DNA from: Bacteroidota bacterium
GTDB lineage: Bacteria > Bacteroidota > Ignavibacteria > Ignavibacteriales > Ignavibacteriaceae
DNA length: 50,812 nt
Assembly (NCBI GenBank): GCA_021824565.1
Contig: JAKAKL010000135.1
Span: 1 to 50,812 of the forward strand
Direction: 5' to 3'
Made by a program: the position numbers and the translations under genes. Positions 42,717 through 50,778 of the stretch are shown one piece after another. Numbering within the stretch: the stretch's first letter is position 1; each line of letters opens with the position of its first letter. Below the pieces are notes generated by a model that ran no database searches, was not told the origin of the DNA, and was given only the letters and a program-made list of their open reading frames with translations.

Positions 42717-44438
42717 TCATACATTCCCGTTTTCGTTGCTTACCAGATATCTTTTAATCTTCTGGGTCGTTGTCTTTTCAAACTCAGCCTGGCGGACATA
42801 GAATTTTTTTATCTGCTTGTAAACCGGAAGCTCTTTATTGACTTCTTTAATTACCTGCGCAATCGTCTGCTGAACCAATTCCTCAGTAATCGGAACATTA
42901 TTATTTTCAGAATATTCTATGAACGCTTCCGCATCTGTTACAAGCTGCACCGCAATTATTTCATCTTGCTTCTGATCTTTTTCGCCGTAGACCAAACTTT
43001 CGAGCACATAAGGATTGCGGTTTAAAATATCTTCAATCTCTTCGGGAAAAACATTTTCTCCGTTCCTCGCGATGATCACGTTTTTCTTTCTTCCGCTTAT
43101 ATGAAGAAAACCATCTTCGTCAAATGAACCCACATCGCCGGTCTTAAACCAGCCGTCCTCAAACGAATCGGAAGTTAATTTTTCATTCTTGTAATAGCCA
43201 AGCATAACGTTCGGTGCCTTTGCGAAGATTTCACCGACTCCTTTAGCATCCGGATGATTAATCTTTAATTGAACACCCGGCAAAGGAATTCCCGCCGCAT
43301 TGTCTTTAAAATTATTTAATCTATTCAAGGTCAATATCGGGGATGTTTCCGTCAACCCGTAGCCTTGAACAAAATTAAATCCAAATTCGCGCAATCCTTT
43401 CGCAACCTTTGGATCGGGCGCGGCGCCGCCTGCAATAAAAATTCTGATCGAGCCGCCGAACTTTTCGTGAAGCTCTTTAAATACAATTTTCTTGAAACTT
43501 TTCCATCCGGCTTTTTCCGCAACGTCAGTAATCTTTATTAATGGCTTTATGATCTTCGATTTCGTTTTATCTTCATTAATCGATTTATAAATTCTCTTGA
43601 ACATTTTATCGAACAACAAAGGAACGCCGAGAAGCATTGTCGCTTTAACTTTTTGAAGATCGTCAACAACAGTTTTAAGCGACTGCGCATAATGCGCCGA
43701 TGAGCCGCAGTAAAGCGGGCACAAAAATCCGCACGTGCACTCGTAAGTATGGTGCATCGGGAGCACCGATAAAAACCTGTCTTCCGGATAAATGAAAAGC
43801 ATGCTTACCATGCTCATCAAATTTGATTTGAGATTTCCCTGGCTGAGCATCACTCCCTTCGCTCTTCCAAGCGAGCCGGATGTAAAAATAATTTCCGCTA
43901 CTTCGTCATTATTAATTTTAGGAAGTTCTGATATACTTACTGCTTTGTTTGAATTAATAAGCTCCGGCATCGACACGAATCCGTCTTTGGCAGAAAGCAA
44001 ATCCATGCTGATAAAGTGCTTCAGCTTTTTTGTAAGGTGCATATTCTCTCTCATCATCGAATGGAAATTCCCGGAGAATACAATCGCCTCTGAGTCGGAC
44101 TCATGAATGATATTTAAGATCTCATTCGTGGTAAGATTTTTATCGATAGGCACAATGACAAGATTAAAAACCATAGCGGTCAAATAAGTAATTCCCCATT
44201 GAACCCTGTTCTCGCCGATGACAGCGATGTGCGTCCGCTCTTTAATGCCAAGCTTTTGCAGCGCGCCGCCGAACTTTAAAACATTATCGAGAAGCTGAAT
44301 GTATGTTACTTTAGAAATAGGAGTAGATGATATGTCCTCAAGAGCAGTTTTGCCCTGGTATCTCTCCGCCGATTTTAGTAGCATGTCCTGAACCGAAGAT
44401 ATTTCAGGAACATCGAAAAGTTTATTTTTATCTTTCAT
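42717..44438 (-). CDS. Long-chain acyl-CoA synthetase-like AMP-binding protein
   Basis: A 573-residue ANL-superfamily enzyme activating fatty acids via acyl-adenylate. Motifs: A3 loop IIFTSGSLGRAKGVMLSQ, A5 VQGYGLTETSPILTLN, A7/A8 FKTGDVGSFDEDGFLHIS then GRKKNVIIARNGENVFPEEI, and the A10-like lysine in TTQKIKRYLV. The A3 loop deviates from the usual TSGTTGxPKG (here SLGRAKG), but the lysine is kept. It lies alone next to a large non-coding interval. Substrate is probably a long-chain acid; a narrower one cannot be excluded. Confidence 0.9.
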   Translation of the reverse strand: MKDKNKLFDVPEISSVQDMLLKSAERYQGKTALEDISSTPISKVTYIQLLDNVLKFGGALQKLGIKERTHIAVIGENRVQWGITYLTAMVFNLVIVPIDKNLTTNEILNIIHESDSEAIVFSGNFHSMMRENMHLTKKLKHFISMDLLSAKDGFVSMPELINSNKAVSISELPKINNDEVAEIIFTSGSLGRAKGVMLSQGNLKSNLMSMVSMLFIYPEDRFLSVLPMHHTYECTCGFLCPLYCGSSAHYAQSLKTVVDDLQKVKATMLLGVPLLFDKMFKRIYKSINEDKTKSKIIKPLIKITDVAEKAGWKSFKKIVFKELHEKFGGSIRIFIAGGAAPDPKVAKGLREFGFNFVQGYGLTETSPILTLNRLNNFKDNAAGIPLPGVQLKINHPDAKGVGEIFAKAPNVMLGYYKNEKLTSDSFEDGWFKTGDVGSFDEDGFLHISGRKKNVIIARNGENVFPEEIEDILNRNPYVLESLVYGEKDQKQDEIIAVQLVTDAEAFIEYSENNNVPITEELVQQTIAQVIKEVNKELPVYKQIKKFYVRQAEFEKTTTQKIKRYLVSNENGNV

Positions 44439-44636
44439 TTTTCTTTCCCGTAAAAATCTTTGCCGAAAGTTAAAAATAGTTTTGTTTATTTAAAAGAAAA
44501 TTCTTTATGGGAACAGAACGATTTTTTTTACAATAAATATTCATGAACTTAACCATAGATCAAAGTATCCATAAAGATATAAATAAATCTGCCTATGTTA
44601 ATCTTATCATCTGTTGTCTATTCTTTATATTAAGAA

Positions 44637-45006
44637 GCATCATTGCTTAAATTTAAGGATTAATGCTAAATTTTAAGGAATAATGCTTCGCCGGAAGCAT
44701 TAATGCTTCTCAGGAAGGGAAATTCCTTCGATCCGAAGGAACATTCCTTCATTAACAAGTAACATTCCTTCCCGCCGGAGCAATGTTCCTTCCGCTGCAA
44801 GGAAAGTTCCTACCCGCCGAAGGGTTAATCCTTCCACTGGCAGCAATTTTTCTACACAAGGCAAGAAAATTCCTTCGAGAGGAAGGATTAATGCTTCCGA
44901 TGCCAGCATTAATGCTGCGGAGTGAAGGAATGGTGCTTCGCCGGAAGGATTAATGCTTCAAAATAAGGGAAGATGCTTCAGCGGAAGGGATTTTAGCTTA
45001 TTTTCG
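44637..45006. repeat. Degenerate 20/21-bp-period array with dyad units (18 units)
   Basis: From 44637 the sequence divides into 18 units: four of 20 bp, ten of 21 bp (44717-44926), then four of 20 bp. Each starts near GG/GC and contains a dyad such as GAAGCATTAATGCTTC (perfect 16-bp palindrome at the unit 3/4 junction) or GAAGGAACATTCCTTC (near-perfect). Between dyads lies a second symmetric core like TTCGCCGGAA. Units vary widely but keep these positions. The change between 20 and 21 bp breaks any reading frame, so the array is non-coding. It is neither CRISPR-like nor a simple microsatellite. Confidence 0.88.
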
Positions 45007-45140
45007 CAGCTTTAATCGTTTTTTATATAGTAATTATTCTTAACAATTTTGAATGAAAATTCTTGAGTGTAAATGTGTTTTTAGATTTCAAGCTTTCATT
45101 TGTGATTTATGAGCAATCTTATAATGCACAATTTTCATCT

Positions 45141-45290
45141 TGAACTTAAACATGAACTTTTACTAATTCACTTTACACAATGCTTTTGAACTCATCCTCC
45201 TCACCCCCTTCTCTTACCAAGAAAAGGGGGACGGGGGGTTGAGTTTTTGCAAACATGCGTAAGGTGAGTTACCAAGTTCAAGTTTAAGTA
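45141..45290. repeat. About 150-bp imperfect palindromic element (MITE- or REP-like)
   Basis: The left arm (GAACTTAAACATGAAC near 45142, running to GAACTCA near 45194) is the imperfect reverse complement of the right arm (TTGAGTTTTTGC near 45239 to GTTCAAGTTTAAGT near 45290). The centre is a G/C-rich hairpin (CCCCCTTCTCTT, then AAGAAAAGGGGG). No open frame is inside. Palindromes with a CCCCTTCTC/GGGG core are common intergenic repeats in Bacteroidota as I remember them. A small non-autonomous element or REP-type repeat is the best reading. Confidence 0.65.
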
Positions 45291-45296
45291 TAAAAA

Positions 45297-45336
45297 AATA
45301 CCCGGCTTTGATTTAGCAAAGACCGGGTATTTTCGA
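45297..45336 (-). terminator. Rho-independent terminator of the gene at 45362
   Basis: On the minus strand, AATACCCGGTCTTTG and CAAAGCCGGGTATT pair around a six-base loop with one bulged base, followed by a T-rich run. It begins about 25 bp past the stop codon. Confidence 0.85.
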
Positions 45337-45361
45337 TTATGACGGGTTTAAGAATCGTTAT

Positions 45362-45847
45362 TTATTGAGCCGGGGTAGGAGGAGGAGTTGGAGTGCTGCC
45401 GCCGGTTTTTCTTGCGAACCTTTTTCCAAGCTCGTCAACTGCGGCTTCCATTCCGCCTACGTTCTGACCTTTCACTTTTGCCATTGTATAGACTAAAAGG
45501 GATGCGCTGTAAGCCTCTGCGCCGATCTCTTTTAGAGTATCGGTTAATTTTTCGGTGAAAGTAATATAACGTTTTACTACAGGATAAAATACATTGTATA
45601 GCTCAACGTCTTTTCTCATTTCCGTTACATCAAATTCGCGCGGCATCATGCCGGGGTTTTGCAAAGCAGTTTGTAAAGCCTGTGTGAAATACTCTGCGTG
45701 CTGGTCATCGAACCGGGGCAATGCGGATTTTTGCTTTTGGGTAAGAGTAATCAGAAAGGGAAGCTTTGCCTCTTGATTGATTACATCAGCTATCATTTCG
45801 TCTGCAACCGTTTGCTCAAGTGCTGCGCTGACTTTATTGGGTACCAT
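45362..45847 (-). CDS. Helical hypothetical protein with proline-rich tail
   Basis: A 161-residue soluble protein. It is mostly alpha-helical (VADEMIADVINQEAKLPFLI, YFTQALQTALQNPGMMPREF, VVKRYITFTEKLTDTLKEIG) and ends in a low-complexity tail (GSTPTPPPTPAQ). No signal peptide, membrane helix or catalytic motif. GGAGGTTACT-like sequence precedes the ATG. It has its own terminator and is flanked by hairpins on both sides, so it is a single-gene unit. I recognise the type as a recurring Bacteroidota hypothetical but know no function. Confidence 0.78.
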   Translation of the reverse strand: MVPNKVSAALEQTVADEMIADVINQEAKLPFLITLTQKQKSALPRFDDQHAEYFTQALQTALQNPGMMPREFDVTEMRKDVELYNVFYPVVKRYITFTEKLTDTLKEIGAEAYSASLLVYTMAKVKGQNVGGMEAAVDELGKRFARKTGGSTPTPPPTPAQ

Positions 45848-45881
45848 AGTAACCTCCGATTTATATTTTTATTTAAATAGG

Positions 45882-45919
45882 GGAATACCGCACTACAATT
45901 AATTTGTGCGGTGTATTCC
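45882..45919 (-). terminator. Hairpin terminator of the secreted-protein operon
   Basis: GGAATACCGCAC (45882-45893) pairs with GTGCGGTGTATTCC (45906-45919) with a two-base bulge, about 10 bp beyond the stop of the minus-strand gene at 45930. No U-tract follows, so efficiency is uncertain. Confidence 0.6.
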
Positions 45920-45929
45920 AGTTAAATAT

Positions 45930-46562
45930 TTATTTTGTTAGAATCATCTTTTTAGTTGAAACATAATTACCCGCGTGAAGCTGATAGAAGTAAACTCCGC
46001 TGGAAAGATTACTTGCATTAAAGTTATTTTCATAATACCCGGCGCTCTTTTCTTCATTATCAAGTATAGTCAATAACTCTCTTCCTATCATATCATATAT
46101 CTTTATCGTTACTCTGCTGCCAACAGGCAATTGGTAACTTATCTTTGTAACCGGGTTGAAAGGGTTAGGGTAGTTTTGAAATAATTCGTATTTAACGGGA
46201 GCGCTGACTATGATCTTTATTTCTTTCGTCCATGATTCTTTCATGCTGTTGGTGATAGCGAAGTTAATGCTCGCTTCATTGTCAATCAGGGCTGTCTTCA
46301 GAACATCAAAGTCAAATGTAAATGTCTTTTCTTTTCCGGCTTCTATCTCTCCTATTGCCGTCTCAACACTTTTCATCTTTATCCATGACGGACATGAGCT
46401 GACTTTAATGTTCACTCCCTCAGCCGCCAATGTTGACGTGTTTGATACCGTCAGTTCAATGCGATTATCTTTACCGCCAAATGGCAGCTTGTAAATAGTC
46501 TGTGGAAATATTTCGTTTCTAAATAATATTGTAAATAATGTTAATAATATTATGGCTTTCAT
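45930..46562 (-). CDS. Secreted protein with T9SS type A sorting domain
   Basis: A 210-residue exported protein with a signal peptide (KAIILLTLFTILFRNEIFPQ). Residues about 20-125 form a beta-sandwich (FGGKDNRIELTVSNTSTLAA). Residues 128-210 are a textbook type A sorting domain: FQNYPNPFNPVTKISYQLPV, VTIKIYDMIGRELLTIL, SSGVYFYQLHAGNYVSTKKM. It should be exported through T9SS and anchored or released at the surface. Last gene of a three-gene operon, 19 bp after the repeat protein. Being short, it may be a partner or adaptor for the two upstream secreted proteins, which lack sorting domains; this is inference. Confidence 0.9.
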   Translation of the reverse strand: MKAIILLTLFTILFRNEIFPQTIYKLPFGGKDNRIELTVSNTSTLAAEGVNIKVSSCPSWIKMKSVETAIGEIEAGKEKTFTFDFDVLKTALIDNEASINFAITNSMKESWTKEIKIIVSAPVKYELFQNYPNPFNPVTKISYQLPVGSRVTIKIYDMIGRELLTILDNEEKSAGYYENNFNASNLSSGVYFYQLHAGNYVSTKKMILTK

Positions 46563-46581
46563 TTTTTCTTCTCTCTTTTAT

Positions 46582-48699
46582 TTACTGACCTGTGGTAACT
46601 GTAAAATCAACTATATTGTTTGCCGACAGATTCTGGGTTTTGTCTTGATGTAATGTTCCATAATTAACACGGAAAGTCAGATTGGCAGGAAGTAATTCTT
46701 TACTAACTTCACCGTTTGCAGATGTCATTCCTATCTCCCTCCATGCGCCCGAATAATATTTTGTATCTGCATCGCTTAACGACTGTCCCTGAATATCCTT
46801 TACTCTTACAGTACACAAAACAGTTGAGAACGAAACTACACTGTTAGTACCGATGTTTTGCGCAATATCTTTTGAAACAAATTCATAAGTCATTCTAAAT
46901 GAGTAATTGTTTGGAAGAAGTTCTTTTGTTGCAACTCCGTTTGTTGTTGTGCCAAAGTCTCTCCATGCGCCGGCGTAATATTGAACTGTGCCTTGATCAA
47001 TTAAATTGCCAAGACTATTTTTTAATTGAACATTTGCATTAACTGTTTGGAAGATTACGTTTGGGTCAGTGCCGATGTTTTGCTGCTTATCGTTGCTTGC
47101 GTAAGCATAAGTCATTCTAAATGAGTAATTGTTTGGAAGAAGCTCTTTAGTTGCAACTCCGTTTGTGGTTGTGCCAAAGTCCCTCCATGCGCCGGCATAG
47201 TATTGAACCTTTCCGGTATCTATTGCAACTCCGCTGCTGTTTTGTATTTTTATTTGTGTATTAACAGTGCGGAAAATTATTGTATCCCGTCCAACAGCAA
47301 CGTTGGATAATGTTTGGCTGCCATATTCGTACGTCATTCTTAAACTTACTTTTGTTAGCTTAGTATCAACTGAGAAAGTACCGTCGTTATTGTTAACAGC
47401 ATCTTTCCATGTGCCGTCATAGTATTGAAGTGAGCTGCCGGTAAGGTTTGTGCCGGTACTGCTAACAAGTTTGACTGGTAATCCGGTGGGCACTGAAGGT
47501 AATCTATCAAGTATATATTGAGAATAATAATATAGAAATTTATATCCGTCGCTGCTAACATATTTGGGGTAGCTTCCCGCAGAATCTGAATACACTTGCC
47601 TAATGCTTGTTTGAAATGATTTTATTTCCTTTGCGCAGTCGATAGAATCCGATTGCATTAAATAATTTTTTGCGGAAATAATCTTATTAGATAGATCATT
47701 TAAATAATTATTATCTCGTAGCCATGAGTAGGCGTAGCATTGATCAATGTACGAAGTTAACGTGTCTTTCAATGTCAAAATAGATATGCTGCTATCGGGC
47801 TTTATAGGTTTATAATATTCAAGAAATACATTTAAGTATGGTCTAAATATTTCATCTGTCAGTTGTTCCTTTGTATAGATTGCTAATTTATAGTCTGATA
47901 TAGTTCCATAATTATTCAGTAACTGTTCGATTATCCCCGACTTTACCTGAGCATTAGTATCAATTACGGATTGTTCTCTTAATAGATTATGAACATCTGT
48001 ATTATGATAATGAGCAAGAATTTCTGTAAGTATGAGATCTCTAGTAATATAATCCGTTTCTTCCTTAAACCGAGTTATAGCAAAAGGCAATATCTGTATT
48101 CCATAATGGTCGTGTAAAATGCTTATTGCTATATATCGGATTAATTCATCAGGACTCTCACTAGCTGCTTTTATTAAATCTTCTTTTACTCGCGCAGAAT
48201 CACTTGGAACATTCATAAGTATCTTTTCTAATAAATAAATTTCAGTTTTACTTAACACGGGAGAAATTTCATCCACGTAATTAAAAGTATTTTCTTTTTT
48301 AGTATAATCATTTAATTCAAATAGGATCATATTAGTTAAAGATTTTAATTCTTGAGATGAAATAACTGAATCTGAATAATCATAATGATCAAGTGAGTCA
48401 AGGTAAGAAAGAGTTAAAGGATAAATCCCTGAATAATGTAAAGATTGCAGTGTAAATAATATTTTAAATTCAGTAAATGGGCGATATTTCCAAAAATTAG
48501 TTGTCAATTGGGGAACGAACTCAACGAGATTATTCTGTTGGATTTTCTCCACGGCGAACAGAACTTGACTTTCATCGCCATTTGCCAAAAAATTATTCAG
48601 CATTTGTATTTGTTCAGGCGATATTTCTTGGGAAATCGAAATTTGCAAAGGAAAAAATATTATTAAAAGGAATGTTTTAAGGTTTAATTTGTTTTTCAT
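46582..48699 (-). CDS. Secreted HEAT-like protein with four about 74-residue repeats
   Basis: A 705-residue exported protein (signal peptide LKTFLLIIFFPLQISISQ). Residues 30-300 are helical, HEAT-like (DLIKAASESPDELIRYIAIS, ILTEILAHYHNTDVHNLLRE). Residues 335-400 resemble a FIVAR-type helix pair (IISAKNYLMQSDSIDCAKEI). Four beta repeats follow at 408-479, 480-553, 554-627 and 628-702, each with a YYxGxW core (VQYYAGAWRDFGTTTNGVAT). It lacks a T9SS sorting domain. Middle gene of the operon, 13 bp after the HExxH gene. Probably a surface or periplasmic binding protein; function unknown. Confidence 0.85.
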   Translation of the reverse strand: MKNKLNLKTFLLIIFFPLQISISQEISPEQIQMLNNFLANGDESQVLFAVEKIQQNNLVEFVPQLTTNFWKYRPFTEFKILFTLQSLHYSGIYPLTLSYLDSLDHYDYSDSVISSQELKSLTNMILFELNDYTKKENTFNYVDEISPVLSKTEIYLLEKILMNVPSDSARVKEDLIKAASESPDELIRYIAISILHDHYGIQILPFAITRFKEETDYITRDLILTEILAHYHNTDVHNLLREQSVIDTNAQVKSGIIEQLLNNYGTISDYKLAIYTKEQLTDEIFRPYLNVFLEYYKPIKPDSSISILTLKDTLTSYIDQCYAYSWLRDNNYLNDLSNKIISAKNYLMQSDSIDCAKEIKSFQTSIRQVYSDSAGSYPKYVSSDGYKFLYYYSQYILDRLPSVPTGLPVKLVSSTGTNLTGSSLQYYDGTWKDAVNNNDGTFSVDTKLTKVSLRMTYEYGSQTLSNVAVGRDTIIFRTVNTQIKIQNSSGVAIDTGKVQYYAGAWRDFGTTTNGVATKELLPNNYSFRMTYAYASNDKQQNIGTDPNVIFQTVNANVQLKNSLGNLIDQGTVQYYAGAWRDFGTTTNGVATKELLPNNYSFRMTYEFVSKDIAQNIGTNSVVSFSTVLCTVRVKDIQGQSLSDADTKYYSGAWREIGMTSANGEVSKELLPANLTFRVNYGTLHQDKTQNLSANNIVDFTVTTGQ
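46594..47478 (-). repeat. Four in-frame coding repeats of about 222 bp
   Basis: Repeat boundaries on the minus strand are about 47478-47263, 47262-47041, 47040-46819 and 46818-46594. Repeats 2 and 3 are nearly identical over the core (both encode RDFGTTTNGVATKELLPNNY) and differ by only a few, mostly silent, bases there. Repeats 1 and 4 have diverged. The pattern indicates a recent duplication or gene conversion within an older array. Confidence 0.9.
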
Positions 48700-48712
48700 A
48701 TCATTCTCCTTT

Positions 48713-50014
48713 TCATTTACAATTAGGAGCTAAACTTTTTAATATAGCCAAATAAGGTGCAGCATATTGAAATGCATAGTTTTGAGTTTCTTGCTCAAGT
48801 GCTGGGATACTAAATTTTGTGTTTAGAAATTCTCTAAGCCCTTTCTTAAAATTATCAATTAGATTATTGACAAAATCTTGAGCATCATTTTTTATTTTAT
48901 TAAAATCTTCATCTGGTGAACAATTTTTATTAAATGAATAATAATTACTTCCAAACTTTGATCCTTTGTAAAATTCAGTTACTCTGTTAATAAAATCTAT
49001 TTTATGCTTGATCTCATGTTGTTTAATAACGTCAACTACACAATAATGTGCTCCCTGTTTACCGTATTTAGCTTGCATAATAATTTCCTTGATTGCCAAA
49101 CAATAATCTTCTGGCGGAACTTGAGATTTTATGTAATTAATGTCTGCGTAATAAAGAGGGGTCTTTGTCTGATTTTTCATATTTTCTTCGCACCAATTCA
49201 GTTCATACTGCACTGTCAATAAATTGTTATCATCAAATTTAATTTGCCATCTATCAATGTTTGGATTGTAACAAATTTCTAAATTGAAGGGAGATATAAG
49301 TTTGGGATAATTTCGATTGGGAGTAAACCAAAGCCCGTAATTATCCCACTTCTCCCATTCTAAATACCCTTCCATGTTAGGATCATCTTCACACCAACCA
49401 TCGTGTGCTTCATAAAAATCGAGTTTTGGCGCCTGCGGCTGCGAAGTACATTGCGGCGCATCCTGACAATGATATTGTTTTTGTGTAAAGGTAAGATCAC
49501 CTCCATATCTCCATTCGGGAGCAGTCCATGGATAGCCAACATCTACCTGAATGCTGTATTTATTAGGATTACTTCCGTCCTGGACAAAATTCACCGGCAG
49601 ATCATACCATTGACAATCACCCTCTCCGGTGCATTGACAGCTTACATAGTCTATATAAATCTTAGTTCCTGCTCTCAGATTATTATACGGGTATATATTA
49701 GGTCCTCCAATTAGCGCCCAATATTGTGTTGTGCATTCCGCAAGTGTCGTCCCTCCATGAGGTAAATTGAAGTTTGGGTCATCGCTTGTATATAAAATTA
49801 CTGTGGTCTTCGGAATTAAAAAGTGCCAATAAAGCGTTATTACCGCATCGCCGTAAAATGGCATTGATATAGAATTATTAAGAGAAGGCACATCTAAAGA
49901 TTTATCAATAGCCTTTTTCTTTGGACCGATTTCCACTTTCTCCTTTATTATCTCCTGTGGAAATATTAAAATTCCTGCCATCACCAAATAAATCACTATA
50001 AAAAATGTTTTCAT
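48713..50014 (-). CDS. Secreted Cys-rich protein with HExxH motif (putative metallopeptidase)
   Basis: A 433-residue exported protein (signal peptide TFFIVIYLVMAGILIFPQ). Residues 50-160 are beta-rich with CQCTGEGDC (126-134); more cysteines follow at 183, 189, 208, 248, 275, 305, 325, 366 and 432. The segment CVVDVIKQHEIKHKIDFINR holds an HExxHxxD motif (His333, Glu334, His337, Asp340), as in zinc metalloproteases. Upstream helix character and flanking Cys pairs support a folded extracytoplasmic domain. No known peptidase family is recognised and activity is unproven. First gene of the operon with 46582 and 45930. Confidence 0.75.
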   Translation of the reverse strand: MKTFFIVIYLVMAGILIFPQEIIKEKVEIGPKKKAIDKSLDVPSLNNSISMPFYGDAVITLYWHFLIPKTTVILYTSDDPNFNLPHGGTTLAECTTQYWALIGGPNIYPYNNLRAGTKIYIDYVSCQCTGEGDCQWYDLPVNFVQDGSNPNKYSIQVDVGYPWTAPEWRYGGDLTFTQKQYHCQDAPQCTSQPQAPKLDFYEAHDGWCEDDPNMEGYLEWEKWDNYGLWFTPNRNYPKLISPFNLEICYNPNIDRWQIKFDDNNLLTVQYELNWCEENMKNQTKTPLYYADINYIKSQVPPEDYCLAIKEIIMQAKYGKQGAHYCVVDVIKQHEIKHKIDFINRVTEFYKGSKFGSNYYSFNKNCSPDEDFNKIKNDAQDFVNNLIDNFKKGLREFLNTKFSIPALEQETQNYAFQYAAPYLAILKSLAPNCK

Positions 50015-50213
50015 CTTTTACTCCCCTGGTATTATTGAGTTATCCTTTTTTCGTTTTATAACCATATTCTTTTACCTAATTATTGTTCAGCTCTATTGTT
50101 GTTTTGCAAAGCACTTGTACAGCTGCAAATCTTATCATGAAATAATTCTTTTTAAATTGAGAAGATTGAATTATTTTATGTCCGATCTGTAAGAACTTGA
50201 AATGGTTAATATT

Positions 50214-50603
50214 TTAAATCAGAAAGACTTCGTGATTGGATTTATCGATTTGTTTTGTTTGGGAATTTTCTATTAGAAATGTATTAGAATTGTCTGCTGT
50301 TAATAATATAGGTACATGCTTATCAACCAGCTTAAGCTTATTTTGCTGCTTGCGTTTCCGCATTACAAATTTGACATTGGAAGTCGCTTCTTGTGAGGGA
50401 ACTATGTTAAAGGCAGACGAAGAGGAAAAGTTAGAGCATAAGAACTCTATATGTTGATTATCAAGTTGCTGGCTTTGGGAATCATCAAGAAATGCATCTG
50501 TTAGTGTATCATTTCCCTTTATAGATATATCAGCTAAGACAACTAAGAATAAAGACGAAAACAAGAAAAGTAAAAAGTAATATTTCAAATTGCCTTTAAA
50601 CAT
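50214..50603 (-). CDS. Small membrane-anchored or secreted hypothetical protein
   Basis: A 129-residue protein with an N-terminal hydrophobic segment (YYFLLFLFSSLFLVVLA). The remainder is polar and low in distinctive motifs (KFVMRKRKQQNKLKLVDKHV, then NSNTFLIENSQTKQIDKSNH). AGGAGT is placed well before the ATG at 50603. It lies 199 bp upstream of the HExxH operon on the same strand, so it could be its first gene. No family recognised. Confidence 0.6.
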   Translation of the reverse strand: MFKGNLKYYFLLFLFSSLFLVVLADISIKGNDTLTDAFLDDSQSQQLDNQHIEFLCSNFSSSSAFNIVPSQEATSNVKFVMRKRKQQNKLKLVDKHVPILLTADNSNTFLIENSQTKQIDKSNHEVFLI

Positions 50604-50750
50604 ACTCCTGTTAAAATTTTTGTTCTAAACCAACTTATATTAAATAAGTTAAACTGTCAAGTTTAGTAGATGGATTCTTTAAAAATTGTAATAACTCCAT
50701 AGAAATGTCATAGATTGGACTCAGTAGAAATGTCAGTAAAAATTAAATTA

Positions 50751-50775
50751 GAGAACTCAGAAAAAAGGAGTTCTC
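50751..50775 (+). promoter_or_regulatory. Hairpin covering the transposase ribosome binding site
   Basis: GAGAACTC (50751-50758) and GAGTTCTC (50768-50775) are perfect complements around a nine-base A-rich loop. The Shine-Dalgarno AAGGAG (50766-50771 region) lies partly in the right arm, four to eight bases before the ATG. Folding would hide it, limiting translation from read-through transcripts, as known for several insertion sequences. Confidence 0.6.
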
Positions 50776-50778
50776 GCA

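Noticed and set aside
44700-44909. A 69-codon minus-strand frame inside the second array with heptad-like repeats
   Set aside because: It covers only the 21-bp units; the 20-bp units on both sides break the frame, and no ribosome binding site is present.
44637-45006. CRISPR array
   Set aside because: Repeats are not identical, there are no unique spacers of 30 bp or so, and no cas genes are nearby.
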